Shown piece by piece: positions 33,490 through 42,117 of a stretch of DNA of 64,000 bases. Position numbers and translations under genes: made by a program. The stretch is taken from the NCBI GenBank assembly GCA_002408085.1, contig DHQL01000018.1, positions 221,913-285,912 of the forward strand. Direction: 5' to 3'. This DNA is from Spirochaeta sp. UBA5339 (lineage in GTDB: Bacteria; Spirochaetota; Spirochaetia; DSM-2461). The notes beneath the pieces were generated by a model, which saw only the letters and a program-made list of their open reading frames with translations, searched no databases and was not told the origin of the DNA. The stretch's first letter is position 1. The number at the start of each line of letters is the position of its first letter.

Positions 33490-34341
33490 ATGAAAGAGAA
33501 TACTGACTCCCTGCAGACAGGGAAAAAACATGTTGTAAAGCTGGCCGGAACCCGCGGCCGTTTCAGAGTACTGAAGAAAAATGATATAGAAATACTGATC
33601 CCCTCCTATGAGGTGCCCGACGGCCTTAAGACCGGAGACGATCTTGAGGTTTTTGTCTTTCTGGACGGAAAGGACGGCCTGAGAGGAACCACCATGCCCG
33701 CCAAGGCGAGGGTGGGAGAGTTTGCCTCCCTTGAGGTGAAATCTGTTACCGACTTTGGAATTTTTCTGGACTGGGGAATCAAGAAGGACCTCTTTGTTCC
33801 CAAGGCCCTGCTCAGAAAAGACCTGCAGGCGGGAGAGATGGCCATCGTCTGTCTGATTCCCGACTTTGACGGTGTCGGTGTAATCGGCAGCTGTCAGATC
33901 GATGAGTTTCTTGAGAAGGACGTAAAGGGTCTCAAGGAGAAGCAGAAGGCTGAACTCCTGGTCTTCGGAATATCCGACCTGGGATACAGGGTCATCGTGG
34001 CCAACCGCTACAAGGGACTCCTCTACAGAAATGAGGTCTTTGAAGATCTGCAGATCGGGGATGTCCGCAAGGGATATATCAAAAAGATAAGAGAAGACGG
34101 TCTGATCGACGCCTCCCTCCAGCCCGTGGGCTACAGGGATGCCGCCAAAGACCTGAGACCGAAACTTCTGGAAGCCCTTGAGGCGGCGGGAGGCTTTCTC
34201 CCCCTCCACGACAAGAGCAGCCCCGATTCAATCAAAAAGAAACTGCAGATGAGCAAGAAGAACTTCAAGAAGACCGTCGGACTTCTCTACAAGGAGAAGA
34301 AGATCCTTATTGAAGAGCGAGGCATCCGCCTGGTCAAATAA
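33490..34341 (+). CDS. CvfB/YitL-like S1 RNA-binding protein
   Basis: 283 aa from ATG 33490. Tandem S1-like beta-barrels, the clearest being GEFASLEVKSVTDFGIFLDWGIKKDLFVP (about 74-102), then a third barrel and a C-terminal winged helix (FLPLHDKSSPDSIKKKL to ILIEERGIRLV). This is the CvfB architecture, a regulator of virulence and RNA metabolism in Firmicutes; its role here is unknown. The upstream extension of the frame overlaps the chemoreceptor and is rejected. No Shine-Dalgarno; a TATACT box ends 8 nt before the ATG. Confidence 0.83.
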   Translation: MKENTDSLQTGKKHVVKLAGTRGRFRVLKKNDIEILIPSYEVPDGLKTGDDLEVFVFLDGKDGLRGTTMPAKARVGEFASLEVKSVTDFGIFLDWGIKKDLFVPKALLRKDLQAGEMAIVCLIPDFDGVGVIGSCQIDEFLEKDVKGLKEKQKAELLVFGISDLGYRVIVANRYKGLLYRNEVFEDLQIGDVRKGYIKKIREDGLIDASLQPVGYRDAAKDLRPKLLEALEAAGGFLPLHDKSSPDSIKKKLQMSKKNFKKTVGLLYKEKKILIEERGIRLVK

Positions 34342-34394
34342 CTGGAACTTCGGATATCCCCGGATGTGTTCCCCCCTGATAGCTTGCCATGTAT

Positions 34395-34432
34395 AAAAAA
34401 GGACCGCTACCGCAAGGCAGGATCCTTTTTTT
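34395..34432. terminator. Bidirectional terminator between cvfB-like gene and fadD
   Basis: AAAAAAGGA (34395-34403) pairs with TCCTTTTTT (34423-34431), giving T tracts in both directions. It separates the convergent cvfB-like and acyl-CoA ligase genes. Confidence 0.75.
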
Positions 34433-34497
34433 GTAGATAAATAATTCTATGAAGAAGGCCCGGAAGACCTGAGAGGCGCAACCGGACCAGACTGGAA

Positions 34498-36375
34498 TTA
34501 GAAGAGCTCCTTGATCTCCTTCTTGTAGATATCGGCGATGGCGTGACGCTTCAGATCCTGCTTGCCCGAGAGCTCCCTGCCCACTTCAAAGGAGTGTCTT
34601 AATACGGCAAACTTGAAGATACGCTCGAAGCTTCTGAATCCGTTTTTAGCGCTGATCAGAGAGTTTACCTCACTGGTCATCAGTTCCAGAATGGCGTGAA
34701 CATCCCGAAGGTGAACCCGGTTCTCATAGGCCAGATTGTTCTCTTTGGCATAAGCCTCAAGGGCATCGAAATCGGGAACAATCAGGGCCGCCAGATACTT
34801 CTGGTCCTGTCCTACAATAACGGCCTGCTCGATATAGGGTGACTCGGCCAGTTTCTGCTCCATGGGTACGGGCTCGATGTTCTCACCGCCCAGAAGGACG
34901 ATGGTGTCCTTAGCACGGCCGATCAGCTTCAGCTCGCCCTTGACGGTGAGCATTCCCAGGTCTCCCGAGTTCAGCCATCCTTCGGAATTGATCATTTCGG
35001 CAGTAGCCTCGGGCTTCTTGTAGTAGCCCTTCATAACCTGGGGCCCTTTCAGCATAACAACACCCTTCTCACCGGGGCCGGCTGTCTCACCGTTATCATT
35101 GACAATTTTAATCTCTGTCCCCGGCCATGCGGGTCCAACCACGCTCATTACGGGGTGGTGCTGGGGACTGAAGGCCACAACAGGGGCGGTCTCGGTCAGA
35201 CCGTATCCTTCAAGGATCTGGATGCCGATGGCCTGGAAGAACTGATAGATCCGGGGAGGAAGGGCTCCACCTCCGGAGATACCGCATTTGAATCCCGTTC
35301 CGACCTTTTCCTGAACCTTGCTGAAGATCAGCTTGTTTCCAAGGGCCCGGAGGGGTGTCAGCAGCAGCCAGGGAATGGGAAAGAGAATGAAATAAGGGAG
35401 GGTGAAGACCTTTTTGAAGTCAGCAACCTGTCCCTTCAGACGGTTCTGCATTCCCTGATGGGCGATGGCCACAGAGAGGAAGAAGCGGTAGAGGGCCCAG
35501 GATACGGGTCCCTTTGCCTTGATGTTTCTGGCAACACCTGACTCAATGGCCGACCAGATTCTGGGAACAGAGGCCATCCACTGGGGGTTGAGCTTCTGCA
35601 TATCCATCAGCATGATCTTGCCCACAGGTTTAGAGTAGGCGATTGTGGTTCCCGAGCAGACGGCAATGTACTGAATAACCCTCTCAAAGGAGTGCCATAC
35701 GGGAAGAACACTGAGCCAGATATCCCCTACCTCAAGGTTGGCCACCTTGTCTATATTCAGAACCTGGTGGAGAAAGTTGTTATGGCTGAGCATAACGCCC
35801 TTGGGCTCTCCGGTGGTTCCGGAGGTGAAGATCAGGGTTGCCAGATCCTCACCGTCCCCCTCGGACAGCTTTGTATTGATAAACTCTTCGTTATCTTTCT
35901 CAAGGCCCGAGGCGAGAAGGTCCTCATAGAAGAGGATTTCCCAGGGAGTCTCGGGTAGAGATTCGGGTCTGTCTATAAGTATGATTTTCTTAAGTTCTGG
36001 AAGCTCTTCCTTAAGGGTGAGGATCTTCTCCAGCTGGGCTACATTTTCCATAACTGTTACGGTACAGCCCGAATAACCCAGGATATAGCTCATTTCGGGA
36101 GCCATGGTATCACAGCCCCGGGGAACGTCTGCCGCTCCCAGAGAGAGAAGGGCCAGATCGGTAATCAGCCACTCGCTTCTGTTGTCGCAGATAAAGCCGA
36201 CATGGTCGCCCCTGGAGATACCGGTCTCATCCAGACTGCGCGCCAGGGCGGCTATCCGTTTGAATACTTCCTTGTAGCTGATGGGGATGAATTTCCCCTT
36301 TTCACCCCGTGCATACTGGCAGACAACATCCGAGTGTTTGTCCACTGTCTGTTTAAATAAAAGCGGTAAAGTCAT
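34498..36375 (-). CDS. Long-chain acyl-CoA synthetase (AMP-binding)
   Basis: 625 aa from ATG 36375, chosen because AGGAG lies 6 nt upstream. Activates fatty acids to acyl-CoA via an acyl-adenylate. Motifs are LIFTSGTTGEPKGVMLSH (P-loop, near 183), LEGYGLTETAPVV and SGDLGMLTVKGELKLIGRAKD. A hydrophobic block near 325-345 (LPYFILFPIPWLLLTPL) may attach it to the membrane. Length and motif spacing fit the FadD/FAA type. A 24-bp inverted repeat 50 nt upstream could be its operator. Confidence 0.9.
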   Translation of the reverse strand: MTLPLLFKQTVDKHSDVVCQYARGEKGKFIPISYKEVFKRIAALARSLDETGISRGDHVGFICDNRSEWLITDLALLSLGAADVPRGCDTMAPEMSYILGYSGCTVTVMENVAQLEKILTLKEELPELKKIILIDRPESLPETPWEILFYEDLLASGLEKDNEEFINTKLSEGDGEDLATLIFTSGTTGEPKGVMLSHNNFLHQVLNIDKVANLEVGDIWLSVLPVWHSFERVIQYIAVCSGTTIAYSKPVGKIMLMDMQKLNPQWMASVPRIWSAIESGVARNIKAKGPVSWALYRFFLSVAIAHQGMQNRLKGQVADFKKVFTLPYFILFPIPWLLLTPLRALGNKLIFSKVQEKVGTGFKCGISGGGALPPRIYQFFQAIGIQILEGYGLTETAPVVAFSPQHHPVMSVVGPAWPGTEIKIVNDNGETAGPGEKGVVMLKGPQVMKGYYKKPEATAEMINSEGWLNSGDLGMLTVKGELKLIGRAKDTIVLLGGENIEPVPMEQKLAESPYIEQAVIVGQDQKYLAALIVPDFDALEAYAKENNLAYENRVHLRDVHAILELMTSEVNSLISAKNGFRSFERIFKFAVLRHSFEVGRELSGKQDLKRHAIADIYKKEIKELF

Positions 36376-36421
36376 AAAAAACTCCTGTATCAAATTTTCT
36401 TACATCTCTCATTTTTTTATT

Positions 36422-36445
36422 TTGACATTTTATCATATTTGTCAA
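36422..36445. promoter_or_regulatory. Inverted repeat upstream of the acyl-CoA ligase gene
   Basis: TTGACA (36422-36427) and TGTCAA (36440-36445) flank 12 AT-rich nt in a very A/T-rich gap. Each arm could also serve as a -35 box on one strand. A candidate operator for a fatty-acid regulator; no regulator gene is adjacent. Confidence 0.35.
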
Positions 36446-36494
36446 TAAAAAGAAAGTCCTAAATTAATTCCTTTTGATACAGTAGTTTAATATA

Positions 36495-37433
36495 TTAGTA
36501 CATTCCAAATATATTGATCAAATTCTTCTCAATGGAGTCTTCAATCTTAATTGAACTATGTTCTCCTGTTGTGGTATCGGGATGAACAAGATCAACGCCT
36601 CCCTGGAAGTTCAGGGGGATCAGAGCCTCAGACATCAGCTCCAGGGATGAGTCGAGACTGACCTCTCCTGTAAAATCATAGTTCAGAGGTTCGCTGCTGG
36701 TCAGAAGATCCCGTACTGTCCTTCCCATGGACAGAAAATCAAGACGGAATTCAAAACCGATCTCGCCCATCCCTCTGGAAGCAAACTCAACGCTCTGATT
36801 TACACTGAGCTGACTCCAGGTTTCTTTGTTAATCCTGAACTCACCGTCAAAACCATTAAGTCCCACATCAAAGGCATTGGGATTCTCTACTTCCATTGTG
36901 ACAATCAGGTCGGCACCCATAAGCCCGAGGCTCTTCACGTAGAGATTCTTGAAGCTGAAGGAGGGCATCCGGATATTGGGGAATGTTCCCTCATGGGAGA
37001 GTTCAACCCTCTGCTCTCCCAGAACAGGGAGCATAAAGTTGAAGCCCGTATCGATGCGGTAGGCCGATTCATCCTGATTCAGCATGGAAGAGACAGCGGC
37101 ATAGAGCTCCTTGAAATTAACTGTCAGGGGAACCGTTACCACTGAAGATCCAAGGGCCTCAATATCCAGACCATCCCCGGATGTTCCCTTCAGCAGCCCC
37201 TGATCTTCAATCATAAGGCCATAGTCAAAGGAGCTGAGACTGATTCCCACGGGATTGGGATTTTCAATCAGAAGATCCATATCCAGTGTGATTTCCTGAA
37301 AACTTATTGCCGATGCCTTAACACTCTTTACCGAGACTTCGGGCTTCTGAATAAGCATCTGAACCGTCTCACAACCGCTCAGAAACACGAAAAGTACAAG
37401 AAGCCCGAAGGCTGCGATCATTCTTTCTTTCAT
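36495..37433 (-). CDS. Lipoprotein with two WHy/LEA-type 2 domains
   Basis: 312 aa. The lipoprotein signal ends FLSGC (Cys near 21). Two LEA14/WHy-like repeats follow: VSVKSVKASAISFQEITLDM with LLIENPNPVGISLSSF (about 35-150), then LYVKSLGLMGADLIVTMEV with NPNAFDVGLNGF (about 165-270). The ENPN(P/A) motif in each is diagnostic. WHy proteins are linked to desiccation and stress tolerance; the bacterial lipoprotein role is uncertain. ATG 37433 is preferred over GTG 37439 because GAGGTG precedes it. A TATAAT box lies at 37449-37454. Confidence 0.78.
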   Translation of the reverse strand: MKERMIAAFGLLVLFVFLSGCETVQMLIQKPEVSVKSVKASAISFQEITLDMDLLIENPNPVGISLSSFDYGLMIEDQGLLKGTSGDGLDIEALGSSVVTVPLTVNFKELYAAVSSMLNQDESAYRIDTGFNFMLPVLGEQRVELSHEGTFPNIRMPSFSFKNLYVKSLGLMGADLIVTMEVENPNAFDVGLNGFDGEFRINKETWSQLSVNQSVEFASRGMGEIGFEFRLDFLSMGRTVRDLLTSSEPLNYDFTGEVSLDSSLELMSEALIPLNFQGGVDLVHPDTTTGEHSSIKIEDSIEKNLINIFGMY

Positions 37434-37517
37434 AAACACCTCAATACTATTATAACGGCTCTCGTCCCCGCCTGTCTTACTGTTTTTAAATAGAGATGTC
37501 GAGTCTATGGGGCGGTA

Positions 37518-37685
37518 TTATTCAATTTCAAGGGGAACGCAGATCAGATCTTTGTCCGATGCAACTCTCAGGCATTTTTTACACAGGTATCGGGGAGATC
37601 TGACTTCTGCAAATAGATCAGGAATCATTTTTTTCTTAAGGCCGTTTTTGGCTATTTTGCAGATCTTTTTATCCAGTTTGGACAC
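37518..37685 (-). CDS. Small Cys-containing protein, 55 aa
   Basis: GTG start at 37685 with GAGAGG 6 nt upstream, TAA at 37518. The peptide is Lys-rich at the N-terminus (MSKLDKKICKIAKNGLKKK) and then has YLCKKCLRVASDKDLICVP, a CxxC pair plus a third Cys about 13 residues later. This resembles half of a zinc ribbon or an iron-sulfur site. I recall similar short proteins in other spirochaetes, but cannot verify that here. Lies 84 nt upstream of the WHy lipoprotein gene in the same orientation. Confidence 0.6.
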   Translation of the reverse strand: MSKLDKKICKIAKNGLKKKMIPDLFAEVRSPRYLCKKCLRVASDKDLICVPLEIE

Positions 37686-37891
37686 TGTATACCTCTCTTG
37701 GGTTAATCTGATTTAATTGTAGTACAGGCCACCCGTTTTTTCTAACATCCTCCCTCTCTCTCATCTCCCCTTCCTATTAATTAAACTGGTGTTTACTTCA
37801 GATGCCCAATGAACTAAAATATTATTAAATCAGTCTATTTTATACTGTATAGAGTTTTATAGCTAACATCCCAGGCAAAAAGGAGCCGGAT
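37686..37891. other. Divergent intergenic region before the glycosyltransferase
   Basis: 206 nt, AT-rich near the glycosyltransferase, polypyrimidine on the top strand in the middle. A TATACT box (about 37841-37846) lies upstream of the rightward gene without a clear -35. A 31-codon leftward ORF here was judged unconvincing. Confidence 0.4.
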
Positions 37892-40144
37892 ATGAAGGTC
37901 ATCTGTATTGGAAATTATCCACCCAGAGAGTGCGGAATAGCCACATTTACAAAGGATTTTATTGAATCCGTTGCAGCCACCGGTGAAAAACCACAGGTTT
38001 CTGTTATTGCCATGAACGATCATGGGCAACAGTATGACTACCCGGACACAGTCTCCTACACCATCAACCAGAATATCCCGGGAGACTACATCAGAGCCGG
38101 GGAGTATATCAACTTCAGCGGTGCCGATGCCTGCATTCTCCAGCACGAGTTCGGCATATTCGGCGGCAACTGCGGGGTCTTCATTCTCCCTCTGATTCAC
38201 CGTCTCAAGGTGCCCCTGACGGTGATCTTTCATACGGTGCTGAAAACCCCCTCATACAATGAAAAAAACATTATTATTGAGATTGGCAAAAAGGCTGCGG
38301 CCATTGTTGTTATGAACAGCATGGCTATAGGCATCCTTGAAGAGGTTTACGGCATCCCCGGGGATAAAATAAATGTAATTCCCCACGGTGTACCTGCCTA
38401 TGACTTTGAGAAAAACAGGGACAACAAGAAAAACTTTGATTTTCAGGGACGGCGGACTCTGATGACCTTCGGTCTCTTAAGCAGAAACAAGGGGCTGGAG
38501 ACGGTCATCGAAGCCTTGCCGGCGGTTGTTAAGGACCATCCGGATATTCTCTATATTATCCTGGGCAAGACCCATCCGGGGGTGGTCAGATCATCGGGCG
38601 AGGAGTACAGAAACTACCTGAAACTCCTTGTGAGGCAGTATCAGCTGGAGGAGAATGTCTTCTTTGACGACCGCTTTGTGGACACTCCGGAACTTCTGGC
38701 CTATCTGGCCTCAACGGATATCTATATAACCCCCTACCTCCATGAAGCCCAGATCACAAGCGGGACCCTGGCCTATGCTGTGGGAGCAGGCACGGCCGTT
38801 GTCTCAACTCCCTATTGGCATGCGAAGGAGATCCTGGCCGACGGCAGGGGGCGCCTGTTCGACTTCAACGACCACAGGGAGCTCTCCCGGATACTCAAGG
38901 AACTTCTTGATGACCCGGAAAAAATGAAAAGCCTCAGGGAAAAGGCCTTTGCCTTCGGCAGAACGACTTCCTGGCCGGAGACAGGCAGCCGCTACCTGAG
39001 CTTACTGGAGAAGACTGCCAGGGACTACAGTCACAGGGAAACTCCGACCGTATCTGTACAGGAGCCCAATCTGCCGGCTTTCAGTCTTGACCATATCCTG
39101 AGGCTCAGCGATGACACGGGTATTCTCCAGCACGCCCGGTATAATGTCCCCAGACGCTGTGACGGTTACTGTGTGGATGATAATTCAAGGGCTCTGTTGA
39201 TGGTATCCATGGCTGCCTGCCTTCTGGAGGACAGGGATGCCTTGAAGCTGATTCCCGTCTATATGAGTTTTATTGAACATATGCAGACCGAAGACGGCTG
39301 GTACAGAAATTTCCTATCCTATGGAAGGGAGTTTCAGGACGAGGCAGGTTCCGATGACTGTTTCGGAAGAACCATGTGGGCTCTGGCCTTTCTGATGAAT
39401 TGCCTTACTGATTCCACCTATGGGGAACTGGCCAGGGAATTATTTCTGAAAGGATACGGACAGTTCAACCGTCTCTCGTCCCTCCGTGGCTATGCCAACA
39501 CCATTATCGGCATCTGTTTCTATCTGAAACGCTATCCCGATGATGAGGGAATGCTGAATACCCTTAAAAATATGACCGGGAAACTGACCGGAGCCTACGG
39601 TGACCACCGGAGTGCAGACTGGCACTGGTATGAACCATCCCTGACCTACGACAACGGTATTATTCCCTATGCCCTGTTCCACTCTGTAGAACAGACCGGA
39701 GACAAGGCAGTATTTGAGATTGCCCGGGAGAGTCTTGAATTTCTGGACACCATCATATTCCGTGAGGGTTACCTCTCACTTGTGGGCAGTAAAGAGTGGT
39801 TTTTCAAGGACCATGAACCTTCCCGCTTTGACCAGCAGCCCTTGAATGCCATGTCCATCATACTGATGTACAGGCAGGCCTTTGTTATCACCGGTGACAA
39901 AAAATATCAGAAGAGGATGTATGACTCATTTATGTGGTTTCTGGGAGAGAACGACCTGAGGATTCCGATCTATGATTTTGAGACAAAGGGATGCAATGAC
40001 GGCCTGACCCGCCATGGAGTAAACCGCAATCAGGGTGCTGAAAGCAGTATAGCCTTTCTGATCTCCCAGCTTGCGGTATCATCCTACTTCGATCTGCCCG
40101 GCAAGCAGATCAACAGGCTGCGGGAGAAAATACTGAAGCTCTAG
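37892..40144 (+). CDS. GT4-type glycosyltransferase fused to an alpha/alpha-toroid-like domain
   Basis: 750 aa. Residues 1-375 form a GT-B fold: YPPRECGIATFTKDF (N-terminal loop), ILQHEFGIFGG, VIPHGVP, FGLLSRNKGLETVIEAL and TPYLHEAQITSGTLAYAVG, which carries the acceptor/nucleotide acidic motif near 283. Residues about 395-745 are repetitive and helical with conserved aromatics (DGYCVDDNSRALLM, DDCFGRTMWALAF, WHWYEPSLTYDNG, SRFDQQPLNAMSI), like (alpha/alpha)6-barrel glycan enzymes. AAGGAG precedes the ATG. It converges on a GH130 phosphorylase, suggesting synthesis and breakdown of one mannoside-type glycan (inference). Confidence 0.82.
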   Translation: MKVICIGNYPPRECGIATFTKDFIESVAATGEKPQVSVIAMNDHGQQYDYPDTVSYTINQNIPGDYIRAGEYINFSGADACILQHEFGIFGGNCGVFILPLIHRLKVPLTVIFHTVLKTPSYNEKNIIIEIGKKAAAIVVMNSMAIGILEEVYGIPGDKINVIPHGVPAYDFEKNRDNKKNFDFQGRRTLMTFGLLSRNKGLETVIEALPAVVKDHPDILYIILGKTHPGVVRSSGEEYRNYLKLLVRQYQLEENVFFDDRFVDTPELLAYLASTDIYITPYLHEAQITSGTLAYAVGAGTAVVSTPYWHAKEILADGRGRLFDFNDHRELSRILKELLDDPEKMKSLREKAFAFGRTTSWPETGSRYLSLLEKTARDYSHRETPTVSVQEPNLPAFSLDHILRLSDDTGILQHARYNVPRRCDGYCVDDNSRALLMVSMAACLLEDRDALKLIPVYMSFIEHMQTEDGWYRNFLSYGREFQDEAGSDDCFGRTMWALAFLMNCLTDSTYGELARELFLKGYGQFNRLSSLRGYANTIIGICFYLKRYPDDEGMLNTLKNMTGKLTGAYGDHRSADWHWYEPSLTYDNGIIPYALFHSVEQTGDKAVFEIARESLEFLDTIIFREGYLSLVGSKEWFFKDHEPSRFDQQPLNAMSIILMYRQAFVITGDKKYQKRMYDSFMWFLGENDLRIPIYDFETKGCNDGLTRHGVNRNQGAESSIAFLISQLAVSSYFDLPGKQINRLREKILKL

Positions 40145-40194
40145 ATCCCCTGGTGTCAGCGGATGCCATACTGCCGTGCAGAAATGCCGGCAGA

Positions 40195-41658
40195 TCAGCT
40201 GCACAGTCTTTTCAGGGCATCATCCAGGTCTATTACAGCAAAGGACGAGGCTGAATCGGACATGCCGTAGGGAACGATGATCATGTTATTGTGGAGCATG
40301 GCACCGCAGGAGTAGACCACATTGGGGACATAGCCCTCCCTCTCCTCTCCATTGGGAATCAGAAAAGGCTCGGACAGGCTCCCGATTACATTCTCCGGGT
40401 GATTCAGGTCCAGCAGAACCATTCCCAGGCAGTACTCCCTCATGGCTCCCACCCCATGGGTTATAAGAATCCAGCCCTTTTCTGTTTCAATGGGGGAGCC
40501 GCAGTTTCCAATCTGAACAAACTCCCAGGACTGTTCCGGTTCCTGTAAAAGAATCACGTCATTCCAGTTCTGCAGAGTATCTGAATACATGATGTAATTG
40601 CGGTAGCCGTCAATACGGGAGGCCATGACATACTGCCCCCGGATCTTACGGGGAAAGAGGGCCATTCCCTTGTTCTGGGCGGCTTTCCCGTGAATGGGGC
40701 GAACAGTAAAATTGTAAAAGTCCCGGGTTTCAAGGATTTTAGGCAGGGTGGCAAAACCGTTGTAGGCGGTAAAGGTGGCATAGTAGATTGTGCTCCCGTC
40801 ATCTTCAGTAAAGCAGACAAACCGGGCATCTTCGATACCGTTCTTCTCAGAATCGGAAACCGGAAAGATCACACGTTCCGATATGGTTGTATCCGGGGAG
40901 AACTGAATATCATAATGGGCATCTGCCAGCCAGATAAGGGAGTTGATTACATTCCGTTTGGATACAGAGACCTGCATACCTGCCACACAGTCATGAATGC
41001 TGCGCTGCAGGTCTCCCAATGTAAAAAGATCACCAAGACGGGAGAAAATATCATCCAGAATATCCTTATGGATGTCCAGTTCATCCAGTTTCTCCATAAA
41101 CCGTTTTTTGTCATACTCCCGCATTTTTACAATGTGAGGCATTTCAACCAGGCTGCTGATGTCCATGAAGCTGAGATTTCCCCGGTCATCAATGATACCG
41201 CTTCTGAAGACTATGGATGAGATATGCCCCTCACCTGTTGCCCTGAAACTGACAATGACCCGTTCCTGCCCCTCTTCCAGATGGTCCTGGTTGGGGTCCT
41301 TGACCACAGAGGGATTGAAAAATGCAGCTGACTCTATGGAGTACTCCAGTGTGTAGTAGGCGCCGATAAGGAGTTTCATCTCCCTGTCCAGGCTCTTATG
41401 ATCGATCTGCAGATCCTCCAGATAGTGGATGATATGAAAAAAATGACGCTCAAATACCGAAGTGATGTTCCTGTGGCGGTTGGCATAGGAGCCAAGGATT
41501 CTGTTCAGCTTGATCCCTACCTCTTCCCTGGTCAGTTTCAGAATATTCAGAAGAAGTTTACGGTTCCGCTCTTCGTCTCCCGCTATAAAAAATCTGGCGA
41601 TAACCCTCTTGTTGTCAGGATAGAAGCGGTTGGATAAACGCTGAATCTTAACGCCCAT
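40195..41658 (-). CDS. GH130-family beta-mannoside phosphorylase/hydrolase
   Basis: 487 aa. A five-bladed propeller core is recognised from GIEDARFVCF (general acid Asp near 277), KGMALFPRKIRGQYVMASR, GNCGSPIETEKGWILITHGVG and VVYSCGAML. The core is preceded by about 150 residues not usual in the short GH130 enzymes. Family members phosphorolyse or hydrolyse beta-1,4- or beta-1,2-mannosides; which applies here cannot be told. AAGGAG lies 6 nt before the ATG. The gene converges on the glycosyltransferase with 50 nt between stops. Confidence 0.85.
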   Translation of the reverse strand: MGVKIQRLSNRFYPDNKRVIARFFIAGDEERNRKLLLNILKLTREEVGIKLNRILGSYANRHRNITSVFERHFFHIIHYLEDLQIDHKSLDREMKLLIGAYYTLEYSIESAAFFNPSVVKDPNQDHLEEGQERVIVSFRATGEGHISSIVFRSGIIDDRGNLSFMDISSLVEMPHIVKMREYDKKRFMEKLDELDIHKDILDDIFSRLGDLFTLGDLQRSIHDCVAGMQVSVSKRNVINSLIWLADAHYDIQFSPDTTISERVIFPVSDSEKNGIEDARFVCFTEDDGSTIYYATFTAYNGFATLPKILETRDFYNFTVRPIHGKAAQNKGMALFPRKIRGQYVMASRIDGYRNYIMYSDTLQNWNDVILLQEPEQSWEFVQIGNCGSPIETEKGWILITHGVGAMREYCLGMVLLDLNHPENVIGSLSEPFLIPNGEEREGYVPNVVYSCGAMLHNNMIIVPYGMSDSASSFAVIDLDDALKRLCS

Positions 41659-41715
41659 AAAGCACTCCTTTATACCTGACTATTATAGTAGATAAAAAGG
41701 GAATAAAATCTTTTT

Positions 41716-42045
41716 TTACATAATTTTATCCATTTTCAATCCCCTTTGCCCCCCTCTTCCCTGGAGCCAACGGAAATACTCCTCGGGCCCCATTCCTGTA
41801 TAAGACTTGAAAGACTCCTCAAAAAGCCCGGGATTTTCAATTTCCAGAGAAACCCTGACCTGATTCACTGTACAGCCTTTCTGCATCAGCAGACAGGCTC
41901 TGCCGCAGAGAACCCGAAGGGGCAGATCCTCTGTGGTCCGGGGGGAAATTGAGAAATAGATCCCCCCACCTCTGTCGGAAAGAGCCGGAGAAAAACGGTC
42001 AGGCACAAAGTAGGGCATATCGCGAATATCGTTAAGGGGGTGCAT
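41716..42045 (-). CDS. Stand-alone AraC-type HTH protein
   Basis: 109 aa. The C-terminal half reads like the second AraC helix-turn-helix: LCGRACLLMQKGCTVNQVRV, then PGLFEESFKSYTGMGPEEYFRW. The first HTH is only loosely recognisable and there is no sensor domain, against about 290 aa for full AraC proteins. ATG 42045 is used; no Shine-Dalgarno is apparent. It sits between GH130 (same strand, 57 nt downstream) and a divergent diguanylate cyclase. A small regulator or a remnant of a longer AraC protein. Confidence 0.55.
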   Translation of the reverse strand: MHPLNDIRDMPYFVPDRFSPALSDRGGGIYFSISPRTTEDLPLRVLCGRACLLMQKGCTVNQVRVSLEIENPGLFEESFKSYTGMGPEEYFRWLQGRGGQRGLKMDKIM

Positions 42046-42117
42046 AAAATAGAGCAAAAAAATCAAAGCAGAGATTTCATGGCATTGGAACCTTAAAATT
42101 CCTATAGTTAAAGGTGG

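Noticed and set aside
37650..37760. Leftward 31-codon ORF (MREREDVRK) before the 55-aa gene
   Set aside because: The purine-rich ribosome-site match abuts the ATG with poor spacing and the peptide has no coherent features.
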